NCBI GenBank assembly: GCA_002452855.1
Contig: DKFS01000055.1
Coordinates: forward strand, 2,991 to 17,400
Source: Sulfurospirillum sp. UBA6790
GTDB lineage: Bacteria; Campylobacterota; Campylobacteria; Campylobacterales; Sulfurospirillaceae
Reading direction: 5' to 3'
Length of the DNA: 14,410 bases
In this document: positions 1 through 6,291 of the stretch, in pieces
Layout: every line of letters begins with the position of its first letter
Position numbering within the stretch: position 1 is the first letter of the stretch
Notes under the pieces: generated by a model
Database searches by the model: none
What the model was told of the DNA's origin: nothing
What the model saw: the letters and a program-made list of their open reading frames with translations, nothing else
Position numbers and translations under genes: made by a program

Positions 1-714
1 TCAACCAATCAACGACCTGAATTTGCACAACCTGGACGACCTGGTATTACTAAAATGATTAAGTTGGAATTGAAGCTGATTGCAGATGTTGGTTTGGTAG
101 GATTCCCGAATGTAGGAAAATCCACACTCATTTCTGTGGTTTCTAATGCACAGCCTGAAGTAGCGAATTATGAATTTACAACACTGACGCCAAAGCTCGG
201 CGTTGTTGTGACAGAAGATTATCGTTCATATGTGATGGCAGATATCCCAGGAATTATTGAAGGGGCCAGTGAAGGAAAAGGCTTAGGAATAGATTTTTTA
301 CGCCATATTGAACGAACACAATTTCTCCTTTTTATGATTGATATCGCCAATTATCGTGATCTTAAAGAACAATATTTTACATTAAAAGAAGAACTTAAAA
401 AGTTCTCAAAAGAGCTTTCAGAACGTGATTTCGCGATTGCATTAACGAGATGCGATACGTTAAGTCCAGATGACATCAACGAAAAAGTTGATAGCTTTTT
501 AGCTCTTTTAGACCTTAACCCCAACAAGGGTGCCGATAAGTATAAAGCACGTGAAGATTTACACGCATATGCCCAAGATGTGTATGAGAGAGAGAATGCA
601 TTGCCTTTTTTTGTTATGCCAATCTCTTCTGTTTCTAAAATCAACATTGATCCGCTGAAATATGCGTTATCAGATGTCATTACAAAGGTTCGTGATGAAA
701 AGAGTCGTTGTTAA
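1..714 (+). CDS. obgE: Obg/CgtA-family GTPase, 5' end missing
   Basis: This is the C-terminal part of the Obg GTPase, a ribosome-associated P-loop GTPase that acts in late 50S assembly and stress control. The frame is open from base 1 (first complete codon 1-3). The first 18 codons are the tail of the glycine-rich Obg fold, ending in the typical FAQPGRPG stretch, so the Met codon at base 55 is internal and roughly 140 residues should lie upstream. Counting that Met as residue 1, G1 is GFPNVGKST at 16-24, followed by the YEFTTLTP switch region and G3 [15 protein letters not shown]4 is not NKxD but TRCD (bases 445-456), and the G4 to G5 distance (G5 SSVSK, near base 625) is about 57 residues, longer than usual. 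No C-terminal OCT domain follows. The stop lies inside proB. In this phylum rplU and rpmA usually precede it. Confidence 0.95.
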   Translation, partial: STNQRPEFAQPGRPGITKMIKLELKLIADVGLVGFPNVGKSTLISVVSNAQPEVANYEFTTLTPKLGVVVTEDYRSYVMADIPGIIEGASEGKGLGIDFLRHIERTQFLLFMIDIANYRDLKEQYFTLKEELKKFSKELSERDFAIALTRCDTLSPDDINEKVDSFLALLDLNPNKGADKYKAREDLHAYAQDVYERENALPFFVMPISSVSKINIDPLKYALSDVITKVRDEKSRC

Positions 715-1459
715 GGTAGGCACACATGTGCTGAGTGAAAATAATCGTTTATGTAAAGAACGAATTTTAAATTTAGTCGAATTTTTAGTCTCTCTTATGA
801 AAAACCATGAAGTGATTCTTGTCTCTTCGGGTGCTGTAGCGGCAGGGTATTGCCTTTTAAAGCTTGATAAAAAACTTCTACACAATCGTCAAGCGATTGC
901 TGCTGTCGGGCAACCTCAATTGATGGCAACGTATAACAAAAAACTAGAAAAATTTGGGAAAAGTGGAGCACAACTTCTTTTAACAGCAGATGACTTTGAC
1001 TCTAGAAAACGTTGTTATCATGCAAAATGTACCATTGATACGCTCTTGGAAAATGGTATTTTGCCTATTATCAACGAAAACGATGCAACGGCAACGGAAG
1101 AACTTGTTTTTGGCGATAATGATCAACTCTCCTCTCGAGTAGCCTATTATTTTGGAGCAGATATGCTTATCTTGCTTTCGGATATTGATGGATACTACGA
1201 TAAAGATCCTCATAAACACGATGATGCGACGATGCGTAAAGTGGTGTGTCACATTGAGCCTGCTGAACTTGAAGTTGAAAAATCTGCTAATTTTGCATTT
1301 GCAACGGGCGGAATTGTCACCAAACTTAAAGCGGCCAATTTCTTATTAGAACATGGCAAATCAATGTTTATTGCTAGTGGATTTGACTTAAGCGATGTCA
1401 AAAGTTTTATGCTCGATGGCGTACACAAGGGTGGTACACTTTTTACATGTAAGGATTAA
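695..1459 (+). CDS. proB: Glutamate 5-kinase, short form without PUA domain
   Basis: It phosphorylates glutamate to gamma-glutamyl phosphate with ATP, the first committed step of proline synthesis, in the cytoplasm. The protein is 254 residues and is essentially one amino-acid-kinase domain: KVGTHVL at 7-13, SSGAVAAG at 44-51, GQPQLMATY at 72-80, [11 protein letters not shown] at 126-136, GDNDQLSS at 140-147, [11 protein letters not shown] at 162-172 and [11 protein letters not shown] at 204-214. The C-terminal PUA domain of the E. coli type (about 367 residues) is absent. I chose ATG 695 because AAGG at 685-688 lies six bases upstream and the protein then begins [11 protein letters not shown], as expected for the family; an in-frame ATG at 662 would add 11 unrelated residues. 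The start overlaps the obg end by 20 bases. No gamma-glutamyl phosphate reductase (proA) is adjacent. Confidence 0.95.
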   Translation: MKRVVVKVGTHVLSENNRLCKERILNLVEFLVSLMKNHEVILVSSGAVAAGYCLLKLDKKLLHNRQAIAAVGQPQLMATYNKKLEKFGKSGAQLLLTADDFDSRKRCYHAKCTIDTLLENGILPIINENDATATEELVFGDNDQLSSRVAYYFGADMLILLSDIDGYYDKDPHKHDDATMRKVVCHIEPAELEVEKSANFAFATGGIVTKLKAANFLLEHGKSMFIASGFDLSDVKSFMLDGVHKGGTLFTCKD

Positions 1460-1460
1460 T

Positions 1461-2381
1461 ATGCGCATTGTTTTTATGGGAACCCCTTCTTACGCCACAG
1501 AAATTTTAAAAGCATTGATGCAAGAGCGTAAAATAGATGTTGTGTTATTAGTGACGCAAGAAGACAAACCCGTTGGACGAAAACAAATTTTAACTCCTCC
1601 GGATACAAAAGCATGGGCAATGCTCCATGCTCCTTCTTTGGAAATGTATCAACCTAAAACATTGCGCACAGAAGAAGCTTACACAAAGATTGCTTCGTAT
1701 CAACCTGATTTTATTGTCGTTGCCGCGTATGGGCAAATTTTGCCAAAAGCAATTCTAGAGATCGCTCCATGCATTAATCTTCATGCTTCTTTATTACCGC
1801 AGTATCGAGGAGCAAGCCCAATTCAATCCACGCTTCTTGCCAATGAAACGTATGCTGGTGTTACATCGATGTTAATGGAAGAGGGGCTTGATACTGGAGC
1901 AATGTTGGGATTTTCTTACGTAAAAGTGTTGCAAGAAGATACCTCTTATAGTTTATTTGAATCATTGGCTTCTTTGGCGGCACATTTAACAATTACAACC
2001 CTCACGCATTTTAAAGAGATAACAGCATGGCCCCAAGTTGATGCAGATGCAACCCATTGTAAAAAAATTAAAAAAGAAGATGGTGCTATCTCTTTTGAAA
2101 CTAGCGCCATGAATATCGTAGCACGTTATAAAGCGTTCACCCCATGGCCTGGTATTTATCTTGAATCGGGTTTGAAACTTAGCGGTGTGAAAATCTATGA
2201 TGAAATAACATGCTATGAAACATTTGGTGCGATTCTCGCTCTTCATAAAGAAGGGGCAGTTATTACATGTAAACAGGGTTCTTTGCTTGTCCAGAGCGTA
2301 CAACCGGCATCTAAGAATGTTATGAACATCTTAGATTATATTCGTGGAAAAAGGCTTAATGTTGGCGATATATTGGTTTGA
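1461..2381 (+). CDS. fmt: Methionyl-tRNA formyltransferase
   Basis: It transfers a formyl group from 10-formyltetrahydrofolate to Met-tRNAi, making the initiator tRNA of bacterial translation. The protein is 306 residues, close to the family norm of about 310. The N-terminal Rossmann-like domain opens with MRIVFMGTP. The folate-binding and catalytic signature is INLHASLLPQYRGASPIQ at 105-122, with the catalytic Asn 106 and His 108, and the catalytic Asp 144 lies in EGLDTG. The C-terminal tRNA-binding beta domain begins near residue 205 and contains FTPWPGIYLE. ATG 1461 is two bases after the proB stop, with AAGGA at 1451-1455 inside the proB end, so translation is probably coupled. Longer in-frame starts lie within proB and are not needed. 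The 3' end overlaps birA by 23 bases. Confidence 0.96.
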   Translation: MRIVFMGTPSYATEILKALMQERKIDVVLLVTQEDKPVGRKQILTPPDTKAWAMLHAPSLEMYQPKTLRTEEAYTKIASYQPDFIVVAAYGQILPKAILEIAPCINLHASLLPQYRGASPIQSTLLANETYAGVTSMLMEEGLDTGAMLGFSYVKVLQEDTSYSLFESLASLAAHLTITTLTHFKEITAWPQVDADATHCKKIKKEDGAISFETSAMNIVARYKAFTPWPGIYLESGLKLSGVKIYDEITCYETFGAILALHKEGAVITCKQGSLLVQSVQPASKNVMNILDYIRGKRLNVGDILV

Positions 2382-2997
2382 TGAGATAGACTCAACCCAT
2401 CAGTATTTGATTGCGGCACTTCGTGAAGGTACACTTCTTGCACCATGTGGAATCGGAGCGACGCATCAAAATAATGGTGTAGGAAGCAGAGGCAATCGTT
2501 GGGTTGGAGAAGAAGGAAATTTCTTTTTCTCATTTTGTGTAGAAGAGAAACAACTTCCCAGTGATTTACCTTTGGCATCTATTTCTATCTATTTTTCTTC
2601 ATTAATGAAAGAAATATTAGAAGAAAAAGGCTCGCACGTATGGCTTAAATGGCCAAATGATTTTTATTATAATGATAAGAAGATTGGAGGAATGATCACC
2701 ACCAAAGTAGGCACAAATATTGTTGGTTCCATAGGGATAAATATTTGTTCTGCACCTGAAAATTTTGGGGTTTTGGACGTTGTTATCACACCAAAAACTT
2801 TAGCCGAGCTTTTAATGCAATGGGTAGAGAAAAAAATATCGTGGAAGAAAGTTTTTAGTAAATATAAGATAGAATTTGGCAAAAATCGAAAGTTCTCTTT
2901 CCATTTGGATGGCAAATTGGTCTCGTTAAGTGATGCGATATTGTGTGATGATGGCTCTATAGAGCTAGAAAATAAAAAGGTGTATAGTTTACGATGA
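2359..2997 (+). CDS. birA: Biotin--[acetyl-CoA-carboxylase] ligase, catalytic domain only
   Basis: It activates biotin with ATP to biotinyl-5'-AMP and attaches it to the target lysine of the acetyl-CoA carboxylase carrier protein or other biotin proteins. The protein is 212 residues. Visible motifs are DST at 11-13, the biotin-loop segment NNGVGSRGNRW at 38-48 (equivalent to GRGRxGR in E. coli), the catalytic KWPND at 97-101, KIGGM at 108-112 and GSIGINI at 123-129, followed by a short C-terminal segment. The protein begins directly with the ligase domain, so there is no N-terminal winged helix and it cannot be a BirA-type DNA-binding repressor. ATG 2359 has AAGG at 2351-2354, a spacing of only four bases. 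An in-frame GTG at 2344 is the alternative and adds five residues. The start lies inside fmt, and the stop shares ATGA with parA. Confidence 0.93.
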   Translation: MLAIYWFDEIDSTHQYLIAALREGTLLAPCGIGATHQNNGVGSRGNRWVGEEGNFFFSFCVEEKQLPSDLPLASISIYFSSLMKEILEEKGSHVWLKWPNDFYYNDKKIGGMITTKVGTNIVGSIGINICSAPENFGVLDVVITPKTLAELLMQWVEKKISWKKVFSKYKIEFGKNRKFSFHLDGKLVSLSDAILCDDGSIELENKKVYSLR

Positions 2998-3779
2998 GTG
3001 AGATTATAGCGATAGCAAATCAAAAAGGCGGTGTTGGTAAAACAACGACTGCTATTAATTTGGCTGCCTCCTTAGCAGTTGCTGAAAAGCGCGTGTTATT
3101 GATCGATATTGACCCTCAAGCCAATGCGACTACGGGCCTTGGTTTTCACAGAAGTGACTATGAGTACAACATCTATCACGTTCTTATCGGCAGAAAACGT
3201 CTTTCACAAGTCATTCTTGAAACGTCACTTTCGACTTTACATGTAGCGCCATCGAATATTGGGCTTGTGGGAGTTGAAAAAGAGTTTTATGATAACAATA
3301 CCAAAGGTAGAGAGCTCATTTTGAAGAATAAGATTGAAGAGATTAAGGATCAATACGATTATATTATCATTGATTCGCCTCCAGCATTAGGAAGCATTAC
3401 TATTAATGCACTTAGTGCAGCTAATTCAGTTATTATTCCTATTCAATGCGAATTTTTTGCATTGGAGGGTTTGGCACAGTTACTCAACACCGTAAAACTG
3501 ATTAAAAAAACGATTAACCCAACGCTTGAAATTAAAGGCTTTTTACCAACCATGTACAGTACGCAGAATAATCTTTCTAAGCAAGTTTTTGCTGATTTGA
3601 AAGAGCACTTTAAAAATAAACTTTTTGTTGATAAAGAAAACGCTTCTTATGTTGTCATTCCCCGCAATATTAAACTTGCAGAATCTCCAAGCTTTGGTAA
3701 ACCGATTATTTTATACGATGTAGAGTCTCCGGGTTCTAAAGCGTATCAAAATCTTGCCAATTCGATTTTAGTGAGTTAA
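2994..3779 (+). CDS. parA: Chromosome-partitioning ATPase ParA (Soj)
   Basis: This is the ATPase of the ParABS segregation system. ATP-bound ParA dimers coat the nucleoid and are released by ParB-parS complexes, which drives origin movement. The 261-residue protein shows the deviant Walker A motif KGGVGKTT at 11-18, Walker A' DID at 38-40 followed by PQANAT, and Walker B IIIDSPP at 124-130. The short N-terminus, without a DNA-binding helix-turn-helix, is typical of chromosomal Soj-type ParA rather than plasmid type Ia. The ATG overlaps the birA stop in an ATGA arrangement. The nearest AAGG (2977-2980) is 13 bases upstream, which is long, so re-initiation after birA is likely. parB follows three bases later, which supports the ParABS call. 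C. jejuni Cj0100 is the positional counterpart. Confidence 0.96.
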   Translation: MSEIIAIANQKGGVGKTTTAINLAASLAVAEKRVLLIDIDPQANATTGLGFHRSDYEYNIYHVLIGRKRLSQVILETSLSTLHVAPSNIGLVGVEKEFYDNNTKGRELILKNKIEEIKDQYDYIIIDSPPALGSITINALSAANSVIIPIQCEFFALEGLAQLLNTVKLIKKTINPTLEIKGFLPTMYSTQNNLSKQVFADLKEHFKNKLFVDKENASYVVIPRNIKLAESPSFGKPIILYDVESPGSKAYQNLANSILVS

Positions 3780-3782
3780 GGA

Positions 3783-4637
3783 ATGAGTGCCAAGAAAGTT
3801 TTAGGAAGAGGGCTTAGTGCCATTATAGAAGACGTTGAAGAGGCATACAAGCAAGATATTGAACAAGCAAAAGATTTAGTACGCGAAATTGACGTTGAGC
3901 GTATCACTCCCAATCCTTATCAGCCACGTACCCATTTTAATGAAGTTGCACTCAAAGAATTAAGTGAGTCAATTAAACGCCATGGATTACTACAACCTAT
4001 CATTGTTGTTGCAAAAGATGATGGATACATGCTTCTTGCAGGTGAACGCCGTTTGCGTGCAAGCAAATTGGCTGGAATCACTAAAATTAAAGCGATTGTT
4101 GCAGATATTGAGTCTAAAAATCTACGCGAATTAGCTTTAATTGAAAATATTCAAAGAGAAGATCTTAATCCAGTAGAACTTGCCATTGCGTATAAAGAAC
4201 TTATTGAAGAGTATAAAATAACACAAGATGGACTTTCTGAAATTATTCATAAAAGTAGAACCCAAATTACAAATACCATTCGTCTTTTAACCTTAAGTGA
4301 TCAAACGAAAAAATACTTAACGGATGGAACGTTGTCACAAGGACATGCAAAAGTATTAGTGGGGTTAGAACCCAAAGATGAGGAAACCATTGTTAATACT
4401 ATTTTGGGTCAAAAACTAAGTGTTAGAGAAACCGAAGCATTGGTTAAAAAATTAAAAAATATGGATGAAGTATCTGGTAAACAATCTAAGACCGTTATCG
4501 CTGTTCCAGAAGAACTTCAAACATTAAAAACAAAGCTTAAAGAGCTTGGGTTTGACGCTATACCGAAAAACAATGCTATTACCATTCATTTTAAGAATGG
4601 TGAATCAATTTATACTTTTTTAGAGTATTTGAAGTAA
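3783..4637 (+). CDS. parB: Chromosome-partitioning protein ParB (Spo0J), CTP-dependent clamp
   Basis: It binds parS sites, closes into a CTP-dependent DNA clamp that spreads along DNA, and stimulates ParA. The protein is 284 residues. The N-terminal LGRGLSAII (7-15) is the ParA-contacting motif. The CTP-binding ParB/Srx core includes GLLQPI at 68-73, GERRLRA at 87-93 and ENIQRE at 121-126. A helix-turn-helix for parS recognition lies around 147-170, and a C-terminal dimerisation segment ends the protein. ATG 3783 is the first start after the in-frame TAA of the GTG-AGT-TAA stretch, so the start is fixed. The best Shine-Dalgarno match, AAGGA at 3778-3782, directly abuts the ATG, which is too close for normal initiation, so coupling to ParA termination three bases upstream is likely. 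I see no convincing parS site in the window. Confidence 0.96.
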   Translation: MSAKKVLGRGLSAIIEDVEEAYKQDIEQAKDLVREIDVERITPNPYQPRTHFNEVALKELSESIKRHGLLQPIIVVAKDDGYMLLAGERRLRASKLAGITKIKAIVADIESKNLRELALIENIQREDLNPVELAIAYKELIEEYKITQDGLSEIIHKSRTQITNTIRLLTLSDQTKKYLTDGTLSQGHAKVLVGLEPKDEETIVNTILGQKLSVRETEALVKKLKNMDEVSGKQSKTVIAVPEELQTLKTKLKELGFDAIPKNNAITIHFKNGESIYTFLEYLK

Positions 4638-4684
4638 TTTAATTAGTCTTAGACATTTATTTAATAAACTATTTTCCTTTGATG

Positions 4685-4700
4685 TGGTAAAATTCGCGAA
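4685..4700 (+). promoter_or_regulatory. Putative extended -10 promoter of the ATP synthase operon
   Basis: The motif TGGTAAAATTCGCGAA contains an extended -10 (TG-N-TAAAAT: TG at 4685-4686, TAAAAT at 4688-4693). A T-rich stretch (4660-4681) lies upstream in place of a clear -35 box, as is usual for sigma70 promoters in Campylobacterota. The transcription start would fall near 4700, giving a leader of about 80 bases. The same layout occurs before pal. It lies in the only long gap of the window. I see no terminator for parB, so read-through from upstream is also possible. Confidence 0.6.
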
Positions 4701-4746
4701 ATTTTTTAACACACCTATCCTAAATATATATTACGAAAAATCTAAA

Positions 4747-4767
4747 ATGAGTCTGATCTCGAGCTAA
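4747..4767 (+). other. Possible six-codon leader reading frame before atpF'
   Basis: An ATG at 4747 opens a frame for MSLISS whose TAA (4765-4767) overlaps the first bases of the atpF' Shine-Dalgarno site AAAGGAG (4766-4772). No good ribosome-binding site precedes this ATG, so translation is doubtful. If it is translated, a terminating ribosome would sit on the atpF' ribosome-binding site. It may equally be chance. Confidence 0.2.
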
Positions 4768-4780
4768 AGGAGCAAGAAAA

Positions 4781-5203
4781 ATGTTGGATATTATCCCAGC
4801 ACTGTTACTGGTGACTGGAACTGTATTTTTAATTTTGTTGGTTATCCTCAACAAAACACTTTATAAACCCCTTCTGGAGTTTATTGACAATAGAAATAAC
4901 TCTATTAATCGCGATTTAGAAAATGCAGGGAAAAATGCCAGTGATGTTGTCGCACACTATCAAGAAATAGAAACAATTTTGTCTGAGGGCAAAATTGAAG
5001 CGGGCAAAATCAGAGAAGCTGCACTCAGTGAAGCTAAAGAAAAGGCTGCAAAACGGGTCGAGCAAAAAAAGAGTGATCTTGAAGCTCAAAGCGCAGTTTT
5101 CTTCAAAGCTTTAGAAGCAGAAAAAGATGAATTTAGAAATGGTCTATTAGCACAAATGCCTCTTTTTAAAGAGAGTATTGCTGCTAAGTTGAGCCATATT
5201 TAA
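4781..5203 (+). CDS. atpF': F1Fo ATP synthase subunit b' (Fo peripheral stalk)
   Basis: This is one of two b-type stator subunits that hold the F1 head to the membrane against rotation. The 140-residue protein has one N-terminal membrane segment (about residues 4-24) and then a long charged, alanine-rich helix suited to a coiled coil. Unlike the next gene it has no cleavable signal peptide. A strong ribosome-binding site, AAAGGAG at 4766-4772, lies eight bases before the ATG. It is the first gene of the operon and starts after the promoter gap. A paired b' and b arrangement is known from phototrophs and Campylobacterota, and C. jejuni Cj0102 is the positional match. The sequence itself is poorly conserved, so the b' label rests on topology and position. 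Confidence 0.9.
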   Translation: MLDIIPALLLVTGTVFLILLVILNKTLYKPLLEFIDNRNNSINRDLENAGKNASDVVAHYQEIETILSEGKIEAGKIREAALSEAKEKAAKRVEQKKSDLEAQSAVFFKALEAEKDEFRNGLLAQMPLFKESIAAKLSHI

Positions 5204-5212
5204 GGAGTTAAG

Positions 5213-5728
5213 ATGAAAATAAAGTATGTTTTACTCTTATTAGCTCCTGTTGCTTTATTGGCAAATGCAAGTGAGAGTACGGGCGTTACAGATATTATTC
5301 CCAGAACGATCAACTTTTTAATTTTTGCTGCCATTTTATATTACTATGTTGCAGATGCAGCTAAGCAATGGTATTTTGGCCGTAAAAATGAGATTGCAAG
5401 TAAACTTGACTCGATTCAAGTTAAACTTAAAGAATCACATACTAAAAAAGAAATTGCATTACAAAAAGTAGAAGAAGCAAAAGCGAATGCAAGAGCCCTT
5501 GTTGAAACAGCAAAAAAAGAGGCTGTTTTATTGACTGAAAAAGTTGCACAAGAGGCAGATGTTGAAATAGAAAATCTTGAAAAAGCCTTTCAAGATCGCG
5601 TTACTATTGAAAGACGTAAAATGCAACGTGTTATTGTGAGTGAAATTTTAGACGAAATATTTAAAGAAGGCTCTATCTCTTTAGATAATGACGAAATCGT
5701 CAAGATTGTTAATAAGAAGGTAGCATAA
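5213..5728 (+). CDS. atpF: F1Fo ATP synthase subunit b with N-terminal signal-like peptide
   Basis: This is the second peripheral-stalk subunit. Of its 171 residues, the first 19 look like a cleavable signal peptide: basic KIK, a hydrophobic core rich in Leu and Ala, and an ANA site before Ser 20. A membrane segment at about 32-48 follows, then a long charged amphipathic helix (about 55-150) for dimerisation with b', and a C-terminus that should contact delta. Cleavage would leave about a dozen mature residues in the periplasm before the membrane anchor. AAGGAG at 5202-5207 lies five bases before the ATG and overlaps the atpF' stop. The stop TAA shares one base with the ATG of atpH. Many b subunits, such as the 156-residue E. 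coli one, lack this N-terminal extension. Confidence 0.93.
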   Translation: MKIKYVLLLLAPVALLANASESTGVTDIIPRTINFLIFAAILYYYVADAAKQWYFGRKNEIASKLDSIQVKLKESHTKKEIALQKVEEAKANARALVETAKKEAVLLTEKVAQEADVEIENLEKAFQDRVTIERRKMQRVIVSEILDEIFKEGSISLDNDEIVKIVNKKVA

Positions 5729-6258
5729 TGAGTGGAGCAATAGCAAAAAAATACGTTAATGCTCTTATGAGTAGCTGTAACGATAAAGAGTTAATAGAAG
5801 TGACTTCATTATTGGCTCATTTAGCCAATGCTTTTACATTGGAGAAATTTAATAACATTATTCTTTCTCCTGATGTTTCTGTAAAGGCAAAAGAGGAATT
5901 AGTTCTCTCTTTTTTGGAAACTAGCAATAGTAAGTTCCAAAATTTTATCAAACTATTAAGTCAAAATGATCGATTAAAAATGATACCAACTATGGTTAAA
6001 GAACTTAAATACCAACTTGCTTTGAAAAACAACACTTATGAAGGTGAGGTCTTGACCAATTTTGCTGTCAGTAAAGAGCAAATTGCAATGTTGGAGGAGA
6101 ATTTTAGCAAGAAATTTAATGCAAAAATTAAATTACATAGCAAAAAAGAGACTTATCCTGGTATTAAAGTCGAGTTAGATGATCTTGGTGTCGAAGTAAG
6201 CTTTTCATTAGAGCGCTTAAAAGCTCAAATGACAGAGCATATTTTAAAAGCAATTTAA
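5728..6258 (+). CDS. atpH: F1Fo ATP synthase subunit delta
   Basis: Subunit delta caps the F1 head and links it to the b/b' stalk (the OSCP equivalent). The protein is 176 residues, the family's usual length. The N-terminal helical bundle begins with IAKKYVNALMS, the typical start of the family. The C-terminal part carries the conserved pattern PGIKVELDDLGVEVSFSLERLKAQ (154-177 region), equivalent to the G-G-x-x-I-x-x-D-x-x-V-D-x-S segment of other delta subunits, here with D in place of the usual glycine-rich turn. The ATG overlaps the atpF stop by one base, and AAGG at 5717-5720 gives a spacing of seven. The 33-base gap to atpA shows no terminator. Confidence 0.94.
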   Translation: MSGAIAKKYVNALMSSCNDKELIEVTSLLAHLANAFTLEKFNNIILSPDVSVKAKEELVLSFLETSNSKFQNFIKLLSQNDRLKMIPTMVKELKYQLALKNNTYEGEVLTNFAVSKEQIAMLEENFSKKFNAKIKLHSKKETYPGIKVELDDLGVEVSFSLERLKAQMTEHILKAI

Positions 6259-6291
6259 TAATATAGATAAAAGAAAGTTAAGGAGTAATGT

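Noticed and set aside
2981..2989. TGTATAGTT at the end of birA as a parA promoter
   Set aside because: The TATAGT element is fewer than 10 bases from the parA ATG, so a transcript from it would lack a ribosome-binding site.
2667..3023. Antisense open frame of 118 codons opposite birA and the parA start
   Set aside because: Low-complexity Phe/Ser/Ile content, no family resemblance, and full overlap with two well-supported genes.
4693..4707. Hairpin plus T-tract in the parB-atpF' gap as a parB terminator
   Set aside because: The stem would be A/T pairs with a mismatch around a CGCG loop, far too weak, and it coincides with the promoter candidate.
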